From contig CAJOPK010000175.1 of the NCBI GenBank assembly GCA_905236255.1, forward strand, positions 1-18,309: 18,309 nucleotides of DNA, written 5' to 3'. The position numbers and the translations under genes are program-made. Each line of letters starts with the position of its first letter. Position 1 is the stretch's first letter. This document shows positions 8,282-16,161 of the stretch, in pieces. Under the pieces are notes generated by a model. The model searched no databases. It saw only the letters and a list, made by a program, of their open reading frames with translations, and had not been told where the DNA came from. This stretch comes from an uncultured Selenomonadaceae bacterium (GTDB lineage Bacteria; Bacillota; Negativicutes; Selenomonadales; Selenomonadaceae).

Positions 8282-9169
8282 TCAGTTAAAACCTTTCTTT
8301 TGTTTCTCTTCCGAAAGTTCGCTCATTATCGAAATGTAGGAATCATAACGTCCTTTAAAAATTTCTCCGCTCTCAACCGCAGATTTTACCGCGCAATCCG
8401 GTTCCCGGATGTGACTGCAGGTTGAAAATTTGCAAGCCGGCGCAAATTTTTCAAATTCCTTGAAATAATGCCGGAGATTTTTTTTATATATCCCCGCCTC
8501 CGCCAATTCAATCGCGGCAAATCCCGGAGTATCGACCACAAAGCCGCCGGCAAATTCCATAAGTTCACAAATTCGCGTCGTATGTTTTCCCCGCAAAATT
8601 TTTTCGCTGAGGTTGCCGACTTTCAATTTAAAATCCGGATTCAGCGAATTGAGCAGGGAGGACTTCCCGACACCGCTGGGACCGGCAAAAACCGTTATCC
8701 CTTCCGACAAAATTTTTTTCAGTTCGTCAATGCCTTCACCGGTCAGGGTTGAAGTTTTTATCACGGGATAAATTTTTTCAAGTTTGTCAAAAAAACTTCC
8801 GCCGGAATTTAAATCCTTTTTGTTCAGGCAGATTAAAATTTCGGCAATCCCGGAATTTTCGGCAAGGACGGTAAATTTGTCAACCGGGAGCGGATGAGGA
8901 TCGGGACTTGCCGCCGCAAAAGTCAAAATCACCCGGTCAACATTGGCAACCGCCGGACGGGTCAAAAGATTTTTTCGCGGCAAAACTTTTTCGATAACGC
9001 CGGAGCCGTCAGCCTGCCGGGAAACTTCCGCAAAATCTCCGGGATAAACGGCACTGCCCGCCCGCTTGTCACGTTTCATTTTTCCGCGCAATTTGCAGGG
9101 CAAAAGTTCGTCGTCGATTTTCACGAAGAAAAAGCTGTTGTAAAATTTTATTACCCGTCCCGTTTCCAA
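8282..9169 (-). CDS. rsgA: Ribosome small-subunit-dependent GTPase RsgA
   Basis: RsgA is a circularly permuted GTPase that acts in late 30S subunit maturation. From TTG 9169 it has 295 residues. An OB-fold N-terminus (ETGRVIKFYNSFFFVK) is followed by G motifs in permuted order: NKKD (116-119), the G5-like TLTGEG, the P loop GPSGVGKS (163-170), HTT (196-198) and DTPG (213-216). A zinc-binding tail has Cys246, Cys251, His253 and Cys259. I chose TTG 9169 because it lies just after the topA-like stop (TGA 9182-9180), has AGG 8 bases upstream and gives the normal N-terminus. An open frame to 9259 would add a basic 30-residue extension overlapping the upstream gene by 80 bases, which looks like read-through of that gene's lysine-rich end. 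Confidence 0.9.
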   Translation of the reverse strand: METGRVIKFYNSFFFVKIDDELLPCKLRGKMKRDKRAGSAVYPGDFAEVSRQADGSGVIEKVLPRKNLLTRPAVANVDRVILTFAAASPDPHPLPVDKFTVLAENSGIAEILICLNKKDLNSGGSFFDKLEKIYPVIKTSTLTGEGIDELKKILSEGITVFAGPSGVGKSSLLNSLNPDFKLKVGNLSEKILRGKHTTRICELMEFAGGFVVDTPGFAAIELAEAGIYKKNLRHYFKEFEKFAPACKFSTCSHIREPDCAVKSAVESGEIFKGRYDSYISIMSELSEEKQKKGFN

Positions 9170-9179
9170 AATTCCAACC

Positions 9180-10865
9180 TCAATCCTTCTTTTCCGATTT
9201 TTCCTTTTCGCGCTTGAGTTCCCGGCGTTTTTTTGTTTCTTCGTAACGCTTGCGCGCATCCGCCAAAATTTTGTTTACCGGGTGATTTTGGCGGGTCGAA
9301 CAATTTTCATTTCCGCAGTAAAACATGGGCGCACGACTTTTGAATTTATGCAAAAACATCGTCCCGCCGCAAACATTACAAGTCTTTGTTTGGGGTTCGT
9401 CCCAAGAATTGAAATCACAGGTCGGGGAATTTTCGCAACCGTAAAATTCACGACCGCCGGCAACCTTTCTGCGCGTAATCCTGCCGCCGCATTTCGGGCA
9501 TTTCTGCTCCATATATTCGACGTAAGGTCTTGTATTTTTGCAATCCGGATAACCGGAACAGGCAAGAAATACGCCGTAACGCCCGCGCTTTATAAGCATT
9601 TGCCGCCCGCACTTTTCGCAGACTTCCTCGCTCATGACTTCCGGAACTTCTTTCGGCTTTGCGTCGTCGCCGAGTTCCTCCATCGCCTTGTCAAAAGCCG
9701 CGCAGAATTTGTTGCAATAACTTTCCACAAGTTCCTGTTTTGTGACACTTCCGGCAACAATTTCATCGTTAAGCGCGGAAATTTTTTTGTAAGTATCTGC
9801 GCTCAAAACTTCTCCGAAATTTCCGGCAAGAGAATCAATTACGCGGTTTCCGAGTTCGGTCACTTCAAAGATCGCATTTTGCGCGGAAACAAAATTTCTC
9901 TTTATCAGGCTTGCGATACCCGCCGAATAATGTTCGGCCCAATCAATTCCGAGTTCGTCAAATTTGAGCATCACGGCGGTTTCATCACAGTGACCGGAAG
10001 GATTGAAAGTCACGGAAAATTTTCCTTCGTCGATAATGTTGTAAATCATTTCATAGAGTTTGAAAGTATTGGGCTGCAAAAATTCTTTGACTTCCTCCGG
10101 CTTGCGTTTTTCGTCGGAAAGTTCAATCACGACACCGGGAAATTTTATCAGTCCGCCGGCACCGGCTTTTTCAAAATTAAAACCTTCATAGAGTTGAGTC
10201 AAAAGTTGACGTGTGCGGGAGGCGGAAAATCTCAATTTGTTCAATGCGTATTCTTGGACGGTCGCCAAAGTCAATTTTTCGCCGGAAACGATAACCGAAT
10301 TTTTTAAACCTTCCGCAGAATTTTTTATCAGATTCAAGAGCATTGCGCGAAATCTTCCGACCTTTACTCCGCGATAAATCGTGCAGGAAAGATATTCGCC
10401 GATTTGATGACTTGCAACTTTGTCGATAATTTGCCTTGCGACAAAAGAATCGGCAAGATTGTCGTCAATCGGTCGCGCACCGGAAATTGCATTTTTTACG
10501 GCGGCTTTCGTCAATTCGTTCAATTCAAGTCTGCATTTTGACTTGGGATTTACGCCGAAAATTTCGCAACATTGACGCGCAAAAAATTCACCGGAACCGT
10601 TCGGATCCGTCGCGAAAAAAATTCTGCGCGCCTCGACCGATTCTCTTTTCAAGTCCTTCAATATCGTTCCCTGACCGCGCACGGTGATATAATCCGGCGT
10701 GTAACCGTTTTCAATGTCCACGCCGATCCGGCTTTTCGGAAGATTTTTCAAAAATCCGTCGGTCGATACCACATGATAGGAATTTCCGACAAGTTTCTTC
10801 AAAGTCCGTGCCTTGCCCGCGCTTTCGGTCAAAATAAGCGATCTGATTTTCTTTTCGGTTGACAC
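9180..10865 (-). CDS. TopA-like protein: degenerate, probably catalytically inactive type IA topoisomerase
   Basis: The 561 residues align along TopA: TOPRIM (LILTESAGKARTLKK, NLPKSRIGVDIEN, FATDPNGSGE), the GRVQ region (VKVGRFRAML), ATVQEYALNKLRFS, GIDWAEHYSAGI, FEVTELGNRVIDSL and three C4 zinc ribbons (Cys416/419/436/442, 456/459/477/483, 496/499/517/522). Key residues are changed. DxDREGE is DPNGSGE (87-93), so two metal-site acids are Asn89 and Ser91. The catalytic-tyrosine motif GLITYMRTDST aligns without gaps to GLIKFPGVVIE, putting Phe242 at the tyrosine and Gly at the conserved arginine. HEAIRP is not recognisable. Between about 185 and 198 roughly 100 residues of the usual strand-passage arch are missing; Firmicute TopA is near 690 residues. 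The GTG start at 10865 has AGAAGGG 7 bases upstream. The frame is open throughout and it sits after dprA, the usual topA position. It may keep a DNA-binding or structural role; real topoisomerase activity is unlikely. Confidence 0.85.
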   Translation of the reverse strand: MSTEKKIRSLILTESAGKARTLKKLVGNSYHVVSTDGFLKNLPKSRIGVDIENGYTPDYITVRGQGTILKDLKRESVEARRIFFATDPNGSGEFFARQCCEIFGVNPKSKCRLELNELTKAAVKNAISGARPIDDNLADSFVARQIIDKVASHQIGEYLSCTIYRGVKVGRFRAMLLNLIKNSAEGLKNSVIVSGEKLTLATVQEYALNKLRFSASRTRQLLTQLYEGFNFEKAGAGGLIKFPGVVIELSDEKRKPEEVKEFLQPNTFKLYEMIYNIIDEGKFSVTFNPSGHCDETAVMLKFDELGIDWAEHYSAGIASLIKRNFVSAQNAIFEVTELGNRVIDSLAGNFGEVLSADTYKKISALNDEIVAGSVTKQELVESYCNKFCAAFDKAMEELGDDAKPKEVPEVMSEEVCEKCGRQMLIKRGRYGVFLACSGYPDCKNTRPYVEYMEQKCPKCGGRITRRKVAGGREFYGCENSPTCDFNSWDEPQTKTCNVCGGTMFLHKFKSRAPMFYCGNENCSTRQNHPVNKILADARKRYEETKKRRELKREKEKSEKKD

Positions 10866-10892
10866 AATTACACCCTTCTTTATTTCAAAATT

Positions 10893-12059
10893 TTAAATCC
10901 GTTTGTATCTCAAATTTTCTCCGGTTATATACTCGCCCAATTCAAGTTTTATCAGAAGTTGGGGAAGTTCCCGGGATTCGACGGAATCGACTTTCATCAA
11001 AATTTCGTCTTGAGTTATGAACCCGTCCGCCGGAATTGCCGCGAAAACTTCACCGGCTTTTCCTTCGGGCAAAGGTTTTGTTGCGACTTTCGGCGAAGTT
11101 TTTTCTTCCGTGTCGAAAAGTTTTTCCTCAACCTTGCGAAATTTTTTGACGGGTTTGGGAAGTTGATTTTGTCCGGCTTCAAAAATTTCCGGAACATCAT
11201 TTTCGTAATAATCGAAAATATCTTTTGCATTTCTTATCAAATGCGCTCCGTCGCGAATCAATTTGTTGCAACCCGCGCTCATTTCGGCAAAAATTCCGCC
11301 GGGAATTGCGAAAACGTCACGTCCCTGATCCGCCGCAAAAGTCGAAGTTATGAGTGCGCCGCTTTTTTCGCCGGCCTCAACGACAACCGTTCCCCGACTC
11401 AATCCGGCAATAATCCTGTTTCTCGGCGGAAAAGTTGTTGCGGAAGGTTGCATATTCGGCTCAAATTCGGTCATTACGACTCCGTTTTCGGCAATTTCTT
11501 CAAGCATTTTGTCTTTGGCGTTGCTGTTCTTAAAATTCAATCCGTTGCCCAAAACCGCAACCGTCCTGCCGTGTTTCAATGCGCCGCGATGCGCGCAGGT
11601 GTCTATCCCGTAAGCCGCGCCGGATACGACGGTAATTCCCGCCGTCGCCAATTCCTCCGAAATCATGAAGGCAACTCTTTCGCCGTAATTCGTGCTTTTT
11701 CGCGAACCGACCATCGCAATTCTTTCGGCAGTCGGTTTAATTTCGCCGCGATAATAGAGGATCGGCGGAGGATAGTGAATCTCTTTCAAAATTGCGGGAT
11801 ATTCTTCGTCATTGACCGTGCATAAATTCATTTTTTTTGCGGCACAATCTTCCGCAACTCTCTCCGGGAAATCCGGATTTTCACTCCGAAAATTTATCAG
11901 AGAGTTTAAAGCGTTTTCCGGCAATCCGGCATATTTTAAAGCCGTTTCCTTTGCCTTCCAGACGACTTCCGCACTTCCGAAAAAATCAATCAAAAGCATA
12001 AGTCGTCTGTATCCGATTTGATCCGCCGCATTTACCGCTGCCAAATAATATTTCTCCAT
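10893..12059 (-). CDS. dprA: DNA-processing protein DprA (Smf)
   Basis: DprA binds incoming single-stranded DNA during natural transformation and loads RecA. The 388-residue protein has an N-terminal helical (HhH/SAM-like) region (1-75). The Rossmann core has GSRKS (118-122), SGAAYGIDTCAHRGAL (146-161), PPRNRIIAGLS (211-221), EAGEKSGALIT (228-238) and IPGG (252-255). A C-terminal winged-helix domain (about 330-388, DML1-like) follows an acidic/lysine linker. In place of the common YP..N stretch after GNGL it has NFKNSNAKD, a mild variant. ATG 12059 follows AAAGG and GGGG. It leads the operon with the topA-like gene (27-base gap), rsgA and folE2, and has its own promoter. Confidence 0.93.
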   Translation of the reverse strand: MEKYYLAAVNAADQIGYRRLMLLIDFFGSAEVVWKAKETALKYAGLPENALNSLINFRSENPDFPERVAEDCAAKKMNLCTVNDEEYPAILKEIHYPPPILYYRGEIKPTAERIAMVGSRKSTNYGERVAFMISEELATAGITVVSGAAYGIDTCAHRGALKHGRTVAVLGNGLNFKNSNAKDKMLEEIAENGVVMTEFEPNMQPSATTFPPRNRIIAGLSRGTVVVEAGEKSGALITSTFAADQGRDVFAIPGGIFAEMSAGCNKLIRDGAHLIRNAKDIFDYYENDVPEIFEAGQNQLPKPVKKFRKVEEKLFDTEEKTSPKVATKPLPEGKAGEVFAAIPADGFITQDEILMKVDSVESRELPQLLIKLELGEYITGENLRYKRI

Positions 12060-12106
12060 TTACCCCGTTACCTTTGCAACAAAAAATTTTTCGGAACTTC
12101 CCGCGT

Positions 12107-12134
12107 ATTTTAACCGTGCCTGAAAATTTGTCAA
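12107..12134 (-). promoter_or_regulatory. Sigma-A-type promoter for the dprA operon
   Basis: On the minus strand TTGACA (12134-12129) and TAAAAT (12112-12107) are separated by 16 bases, about 47 bases upstream of the dprA start. It is the best match to consensus in the dprA-dnaJ intergenic region on this strand. No operator repeat is seen beside it. Confidence 0.65.
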
Positions 12135-12207
12135 GCCGCCCGATTTCAAAAAAATTTTTTATCGCTTGCAAAGAAGCGGTCGCCGGAAAATTTGCAATCC
12201 GGTAAGT

Positions 12208-12244
12208 TTGACCTATTGATTTTTATTTTGCGTTGCTGTAAAAT
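12208..12244 (+). promoter_or_regulatory. Promoter of dnaJ
   Basis: TTGATT (12216-12221) and TAAAAT (12239-12244) are spaced by 17 bases, about 48 bases upstream of the dnaJ ATG. The block ACCTATTGAT at 12211-12220 recurs at the hsp20 promoter (16636-16645, ACCTATTGAC), followed by similar T-rich spacers. An alternative -35, TTGACC, begins at 12208 but gives poorer spacing. No CIRCE operator is visible. Confidence 0.6.
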
Positions 12245-12292
12245 TCCAAGACGATTAAAGCATTGAAAATTAAAGGAAGAAGGATTTATTCT

Positions 12293-13477
12293 ATGGCAAA
12301 TAAAAGGGATTGTTACGAAGTTCTCGGAGTGAATAAAGATGCAACGGATCATGAAATCAAAAAGGCTTACTTGAAACTCGTTGCAAAATATCACCCGGAT
12401 CATTACAAAGAGGAAAACGAAAAAAAATCCGCCGAAGAAAAAATGAAAGAAATCAACGCGGCGTATGACATTTTGAAAGACAAAGATAAGCGCGCCCGTT
12501 ACGATCAGTTCGGACATGCGGCATTTGACATGGGAGCCGGCGGCGGCGGTGCAGGTACCGGCGGTTTTGATCCGAACGATATTTTCGGCGGCGGCGGCGG
12601 TTTCGGATTTGATATGAACGACATTTTTGATACCTTTTTCGGCGGCGGCGGAAAACGCTCAAGGCAAAGCAACCGGGATCGCGGACCGACACGCGGCGCG
12701 GATTTGCGTTACGATTTGACGATAAATTTTGAAGATGCGGCTTTCGGCAGGGAAATGAAGATAAATGTTCCCCGCATGGAAAGTTGTGAAGATTGCGGCG
12801 GCACCGGAGCGGCAAAGGGAACTTCTCCGGAAAAATGCCCGGATTGCAACGGCACCGGTATGCGCCAAACAATGACCCGCACGCCTTTCGGAATGATTAC
12901 AAATGCGCGTGCGTGTGAACGCTGTCACGGTACCGGCAACATAATCAAAACTCCCTGCGATCATTGTCACGGTTCCGGCAAGGTCAAAGTTGACAGGGAA
13001 ATAAATATCAACATTCCCAAAGGCGTTGACACCGGCAACAGGCTTCGCGTTAAAAACGGCGGTCAGGCCGGCGAACGCGGCGGAGAGTCCGGAGATCTTT
13101 ATGTATATATCAACGTCAAGCCTCACCCGATTTTCACCCGCAACGGTACGGACGTACAGTGTGAAGTCCCGATAAGTTTCGTTCAGGCGGCACTCGGCGC
13201 AAAAGTCGAAGCTCCCACGATTGACGGCAAAATCGAAATTACCATTCCGGAAGGCACTCAATCCGGGACGACCATGAGAATAAAGGGAAAGGGTATGCCC
13301 CAACTTCGCGGCGAAGCTCGCGGCGACGAATACGTCAAAATCAAAGTTTTGACTCCGAAAAATCTTTCCGACCGTCAGAAAAAACTTCTTCGGGAATTTG
13401 AGGACGGCGGCAGTGATAAAAAAAATAATCCGGAGCGCGAAAGTTTTTTTGACAAATTAAAAGATATGTTCAGTTGA
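12293..13477 (+). CDS. dnaJ: Molecular chaperone DnaJ (type I Hsp40)
   Basis: DnaJ is the co-chaperone that delivers unfolded proteins to DnaK and stimulates its ATPase. The 394-residue product has the full type I layout: a J domain (about 1-75) with HPD in KYHPDHYK, a Gly/Phe-rich region (about 80-125) with repeated DIF motifs, a zinc-finger region with four CxxCxGxG repeats (CEDCGGTG, CPDCNGTG, CERCHGTG, CDHCHGSG), and C-terminal substrate-binding beta domains ending in FFDKLKDMF. ATG 12293 is chosen over an upstream in-frame ATG at 12263 because GGAAGAAGGA lies 8-10 bases before it and the protein then begins in the family's usual way (ANKRDCYEVLGV). No grpE or dnaK is adjacent; the gene appears to be transcribed alone. 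Confidence 0.95.
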   Translation: MANKRDCYEVLGVNKDATDHEIKKAYLKLVAKYHPDHYKEENEKKSAEEKMKEINAAYDILKDKDKRARYDQFGHAAFDMGAGGGGAGTGGFDPNDIFGGGGGFGFDMNDIFDTFFGGGGKRSRQSNRDRGPTRGADLRYDLTINFEDAAFGREMKINVPRMESCEDCGGTGAAKGTSPEKCPDCNGTGMRQTMTRTPFGMITNARACERCHGTGNIIKTPCDHCHGSGKVKVDREININIPKGVDTGNRLRVKNGGQAGERGGESGDLYVYINVKPHPIFTRNGTDVQCEVPISFVQAALGAKVEAPTIDGKIEITIPEGTQSGTTMRIKGKGMPQLRGEARGDEYVKIKVLTPKNLSDRQKKLLREFEDGGSDKKNNPERESFFDKLKDMFS

Positions 13478-13550
13478 GGATAAATCATAACAAATAACAT
13501 TTTTGTATCACCTCGTGTTAAATTTTGTCAAACCTTCACCAATCGTTTTC

Positions 13551-13583
13551 GTCTCTCGCGACTTTAGTCGCGGGTAGTTGACA
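13551..13583 (+). mobile_element. Possible solo right end of an IS200/IS605-type element
   Basis: A strong hairpin (CGCGAC 13557-13562, loop TTTA, GTCGCG 13567-13572) is followed by GGTAGTTGAC. The layout of G/C hairpin, G-rich bases and a TTGAC-type terminus parallels the element ends at 161-190 and 18203-18228. There is no T run on either strand, so it is not a factor-independent terminator. No transposase is nearby; it would be a relic or a small non-autonomous copy. Confidence 0.3.
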
Positions 13584-13613
13584 GAGTGTGTGAACGGCAA
13601 GTAAATCAAAAAT

Positions 13614-13641
13614 CCCCGCCGAATTTCGACGGGGACTGTTT
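13614..13641. terminator. Bidirectional terminator between dnaJ and the MCP gene
   Basis: The arms CCCCGCCG (13614-13621) and CGACGGGG (13627-13634) form a stem with one mismatch. It is followed by TGTTTTT on the plus strand and by GATTTTTGATTT on the minus strand. It can end dnaJ from the left and the chemotaxis gene from the right. Confidence 0.75.
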
Positions 13642-13659
13642 TTAATTTCGGATAAAATT

Positions 13660-15636
13660 TTACACTTTGAATTTGCCGATTGCTTCCTGCATTTCGGAGG
13701 CGAGATTTGCAAGGGCTTGAGATGCCGCCGCAATTTCCTGATTCGAGGCGGATTGAGTTTCCGTCGCCGAAGAAATTGACTGCGTTCTCTGATCCGTTGC
13801 CTGGCTTGCCTGTTCGATCGAATTTGTAATTTCGACGATATTCTTTGCACCGGAGGAGACCGTCTGAACGGAATTGTTGATTCCGCCGATTTCTTCTTTG
13901 ATTCCGTCGACCATTCGCATAATTTCCTTGAATTGGATTCCGACTTCGCGAATGGCTTCCGTACCGGCTTTTACGTCTTCCGTGCCGCTCTTCATTGCCT
14001 TGACCGCTTCTTCCGTAGCCGTCTGAATACCTTCGATGCGTGTACGAATTTGTTCCGCCGATTCCTGCGAGGCCGTCGCAAGTTTCCGGACTTCTTCCGA
14101 AACGACCGCAAAACCGCGACCGTGTTCGCCGGCACGCGCCGCTTCGATTGCCGCATTGAGTGCAAGCAGGTTCGTCTGATCCGCAATGGAGGCGATCGCG
14201 TCAACGATCTGCCCGATTTGTTTGGAGTTTTCGCCGAGTCTTTCGACGACTTCCGCCGATGCGAGAACGGATTTTTCTATGCTGCTCATCTTTGAAACGG
14301 CTTCTTCCATGAGCGATTCGCCGGTCTTTGCCGCCTCCGCAGTCTTTTCGGAGGAATTGGCGACATTTACCGCTTTGTCCGCCATGACATGAATGTCTTT
14401 TGAAACAAGATCGATATTTTCCAAAGCCGAGCCGATGTCCTCTTTCTGCTGATTTACATCTCTGCCGACTTCGCCGACCGTTTCCGCAACATGAACCGAC
14501 GCTTCCGCCGATTGTTGCGCGCTTGCCGTCAATTCTTCGGAAGATGCGGCAACCTGTTCCGCCGTCGTTGCCATCTTTGTAATCAAGCCGCGCAAGTTTC
14601 TGCTCATTACGTTAAACGCGCTTGTCAAACTTCCGATTTCGTCCGTCGAGCGAACTTCAATTTCCTTCATGGTCAAATTGCCGTTGCTCATTTCGGTTGC
14701 GTGCGCTTCAAGTTCGGAAATCGGAGAAGTAATGTTGGAGGCAAATTTCATGCACATGCTGACCATCATCGCAAGACCCAAGATTGTCAAAAGTGCATAC
14801 ATGAAACGCATTTTGTGAACGGACGCGAAAACAAAGTCGTAATCCACACCGACACCGACAATCCAGCCGGATGCCGCAACCGTCGTGTAAGCAAAAATTT
14901 GTTCCGGAACATCGCCGGTTTCCTCAATTATAAACATTCCTTCGCCGTTCTGAATCATTTCGTCAAGGTGAGTGCCGAGTCCGGGAATACTTTTAAATTC
15001 GCTCATGGGTTCGGAGCCGCCCGCCGACGCAAGGACTTTTCCGGTCTTTTCGACAATGATTCCTTTACCTTCTCCGCGATAAGTCAAATGTTTTACTTCA
15101 TCGTTCAAAGTTTTGAGTGCAATATCGACAAAAATGGAGCCGGCGAATTGTCCGTTATTTTTGAAGGGAGCAACCGCACTAGTTACAAGTTCGTTTGTGA
15201 ATTTATCGACGTATGCTTCGGTGAATACGGTTTTGCCCGCATCTCTTGCCGTCAAATACCAGGGACGTTGACGCGGGTCGGTCGTACCGGTTTTGTTACC
15301 CGCCTGTCTGCCTTGAAAGAATGCTTTTTCGTTACCGACACCGAGTTCCAAAATTCCGGAATTTCCGTCGGCAAGACTGAGCATTTCGCTCATATTTGCG
15401 ATGTTGTCGTTGCCGTTGAGTGCCGTCATCAAGTTTGCCGCACCGGTCGCAACCTGTGCATTGGTCAAGAGCCAGCCGTCAAGCTGATTTGCCCGCGCAT
15501 TGACCGTTGCCTTTAACTCGTTTTCGACGCTTTCTTCAAGGTTACTGTAGGCTTGATAATAGCCTATGATGGAGATTATTGCCAAAAGTAATCCGGACAG
15601 TCCGGCAAGAACTACAAATTTTTGCCGCAATTTCAT
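13660..15636 (-). CDS. Methyl-accepting chemotaxis protein with dCache sensor, probably for amino acids
   Basis: This is a 658-residue transmembrane chemoreceptor. TM1 is at about 7-29. A periplasmic dCache_1-type sensor spans 35-275, TM2 is about 277-298, HAMP about 299-352, and a long helical signalling domain has its tip at IADQTNLLALNAAIEAARAGEHGRGFAVV. The sensor contains RPWYLTA with Arg124 and Trp126, then Tyr142, Asp144 and Asp171. That arrangement matches, as I recall it, the amino-acid-binding dCache motif of receptors such as PctA, so amino-acid sensing is a specific inference. ATG 15636 has an excellent site, GGAGGAGG, 9 bases upstream. It is transcribed away from the thioesterase pair upstream on the same strand, with a 116-base gap, and ends at the terminator shared with dnaJ. 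Flagellar genes are not in the window. Confidence 0.93.
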   Translation of the reverse strand: MKLRQKFVVLAGLSGLLLAIISIIGYYQAYSNLEESVENELKATVNARANQLDGWLLTNAQVATGAANLMTALNGNDNIANMSEMLSLADGNSGILELGVGNEKAFFQGRQAGNKTGTTDPRQRPWYLTARDAGKTVFTEAYVDKFTNELVTSAVAPFKNNGQFAGSIFVDIALKTLNDEVKHLTYRGEGKGIIVEKTGKVLASAGGSEPMSEFKSIPGLGTHLDEMIQNGEGMFIIEETGDVPEQIFAYTTVAASGWIVGVGVDYDFVFASVHKMRFMYALLTILGLAMMVSMCMKFASNITSPISELEAHATEMSNGNLTMKEIEVRSTDEIGSLTSAFNVMSRNLRGLITKMATTAEQVAASSEELTASAQQSAEASVHVAETVGEVGRDVNQQKEDIGSALENIDLVSKDIHVMADKAVNVANSSEKTAEAAKTGESLMEEAVSKMSSIEKSVLASAEVVERLGENSKQIGQIVDAIASIADQTNLLALNAAIEAARAGEHGRGFAVVSEEVRKLATASQESAEQIRTRIEGIQTATEEAVKAMKSGTEDVKAGTEAIREVGIQFKEIMRMVDGIKEEIGGINNSVQTVSSGAKNIVEITNSIEQASQATDQRTQSISSATETQSASNQEIAAASQALANLASEMQEAIGKFKV

Positions 15637-15752
15637 TAAACTTTACCTCCTCCGATTTCTTGTGAAAAATGAAAAACGTATTAAACCCTTTACCCCGATT
15701 TTTCTGCCTTTGTTGAAAAAATCCTGCACTTTTCGGAAGATTTAAAAATATG

Positions 15753-16145
15753 TTATTTCCCGTTTGCCTTTTCCTGAAATTTTTCACGATTGACGATAAA
15801 TCTTTCATGGGTTCCTTTTCCGATTTCGCCGCGCTCGTCTTTGACCGAAATTTCAAATGTCAATTTCTTTCCGTCAATGTTCGCAAGTTTAACTTCCGCA
15901 AAAATTTTCATGCCGACCGGAGTCGGTGAAATGTGTTCGACGTTTACGGAAATACCGACGGAAGTAAATTCCGGCGGCAAAATCCTTTCGACCAAATCGG
16001 CGGCGGATTTTTCCGCAAGACAGATCATTGTCGGGGTCGCCAAAACTTTCAAACTGCCCGAACCCATACTGACGGCGGTATCTTTTTCTTCGACGGTCAT
16101 TTCTTCCGTGTTCGACAAGCCGACTTTCAAATTCTCAAAATCCAT
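15753..16145 (-). CDS. FlK-type hotdog thioesterase
   Basis: This 130-residue hotdog protein resembles the FlK (fluoroacetyl-CoA thioesterase)-like group of small acyl-CoA thioesterases. It has VLATPTMICLAEKSA (about 34-48), TSVGISVNVEHISPTPVG (61-78) and IGKGTHERFIV (108-118). Thr38, Glu45 and His71 fall near the positions of the FlK catalytic Thr, Glu and His. Most relatives are not fluoroacetate enzymes; the natural substrate here is unknown and is more likely an ordinary acyl-CoA. The start is ATG 16145, with AGAGGA about 10 bases upstream; an upstream TTG at 16154 lies too close to that site. The gene follows the small unknown gene by 16 bases, probably as one transcript. Confidence 0.75.
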   Translation of the reverse strand: MDFENLKVGLSNTEEMTVEEKDTAVSMGSGSLKVLATPTMICLAEKSAADLVERILPPEFTSVGISVNVEHISPTPVGMKIFAEVKLANIDGKKLTFEISVKDERGEIGKGTHERFIVNREKFQEKANGK

Positions 16146-16161
16146 AAAAATCAAATCCTCT

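Noticed and set aside
9170..9259. A 30-residue basic N-terminal extension of RsgA
   Set aside because: It overlaps the lysine-rich end of the topA-like gene in another frame. TTG 9169 gives the normal family N-terminus and a good ribosome site.
9282..10307. A 341-codon open frame on the plus strand opposite the topA-like gene
   Set aside because: It has no family resemblance and no ribosome site, and its codons mirror the coding strand opposite. It is a shadow frame.
9180..10865. TopA changes explained by a sequencing frameshift
   Set aside because: The frame is continuous for 561 codons, and conserved segments lie before, between and after the altered sites in the same frame.
12060..12292. 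A CIRCE/HrcA operator before dnaJ or hsp20
   Set aside because: No TTAGCACTC inverted repeat is present in either upstream region.
14491..15516. A 341-codon plus-strand frame inside the chemoreceptor gene
   Set aside because: It is antisense to an unmistakable MCP and has no motif of its own.
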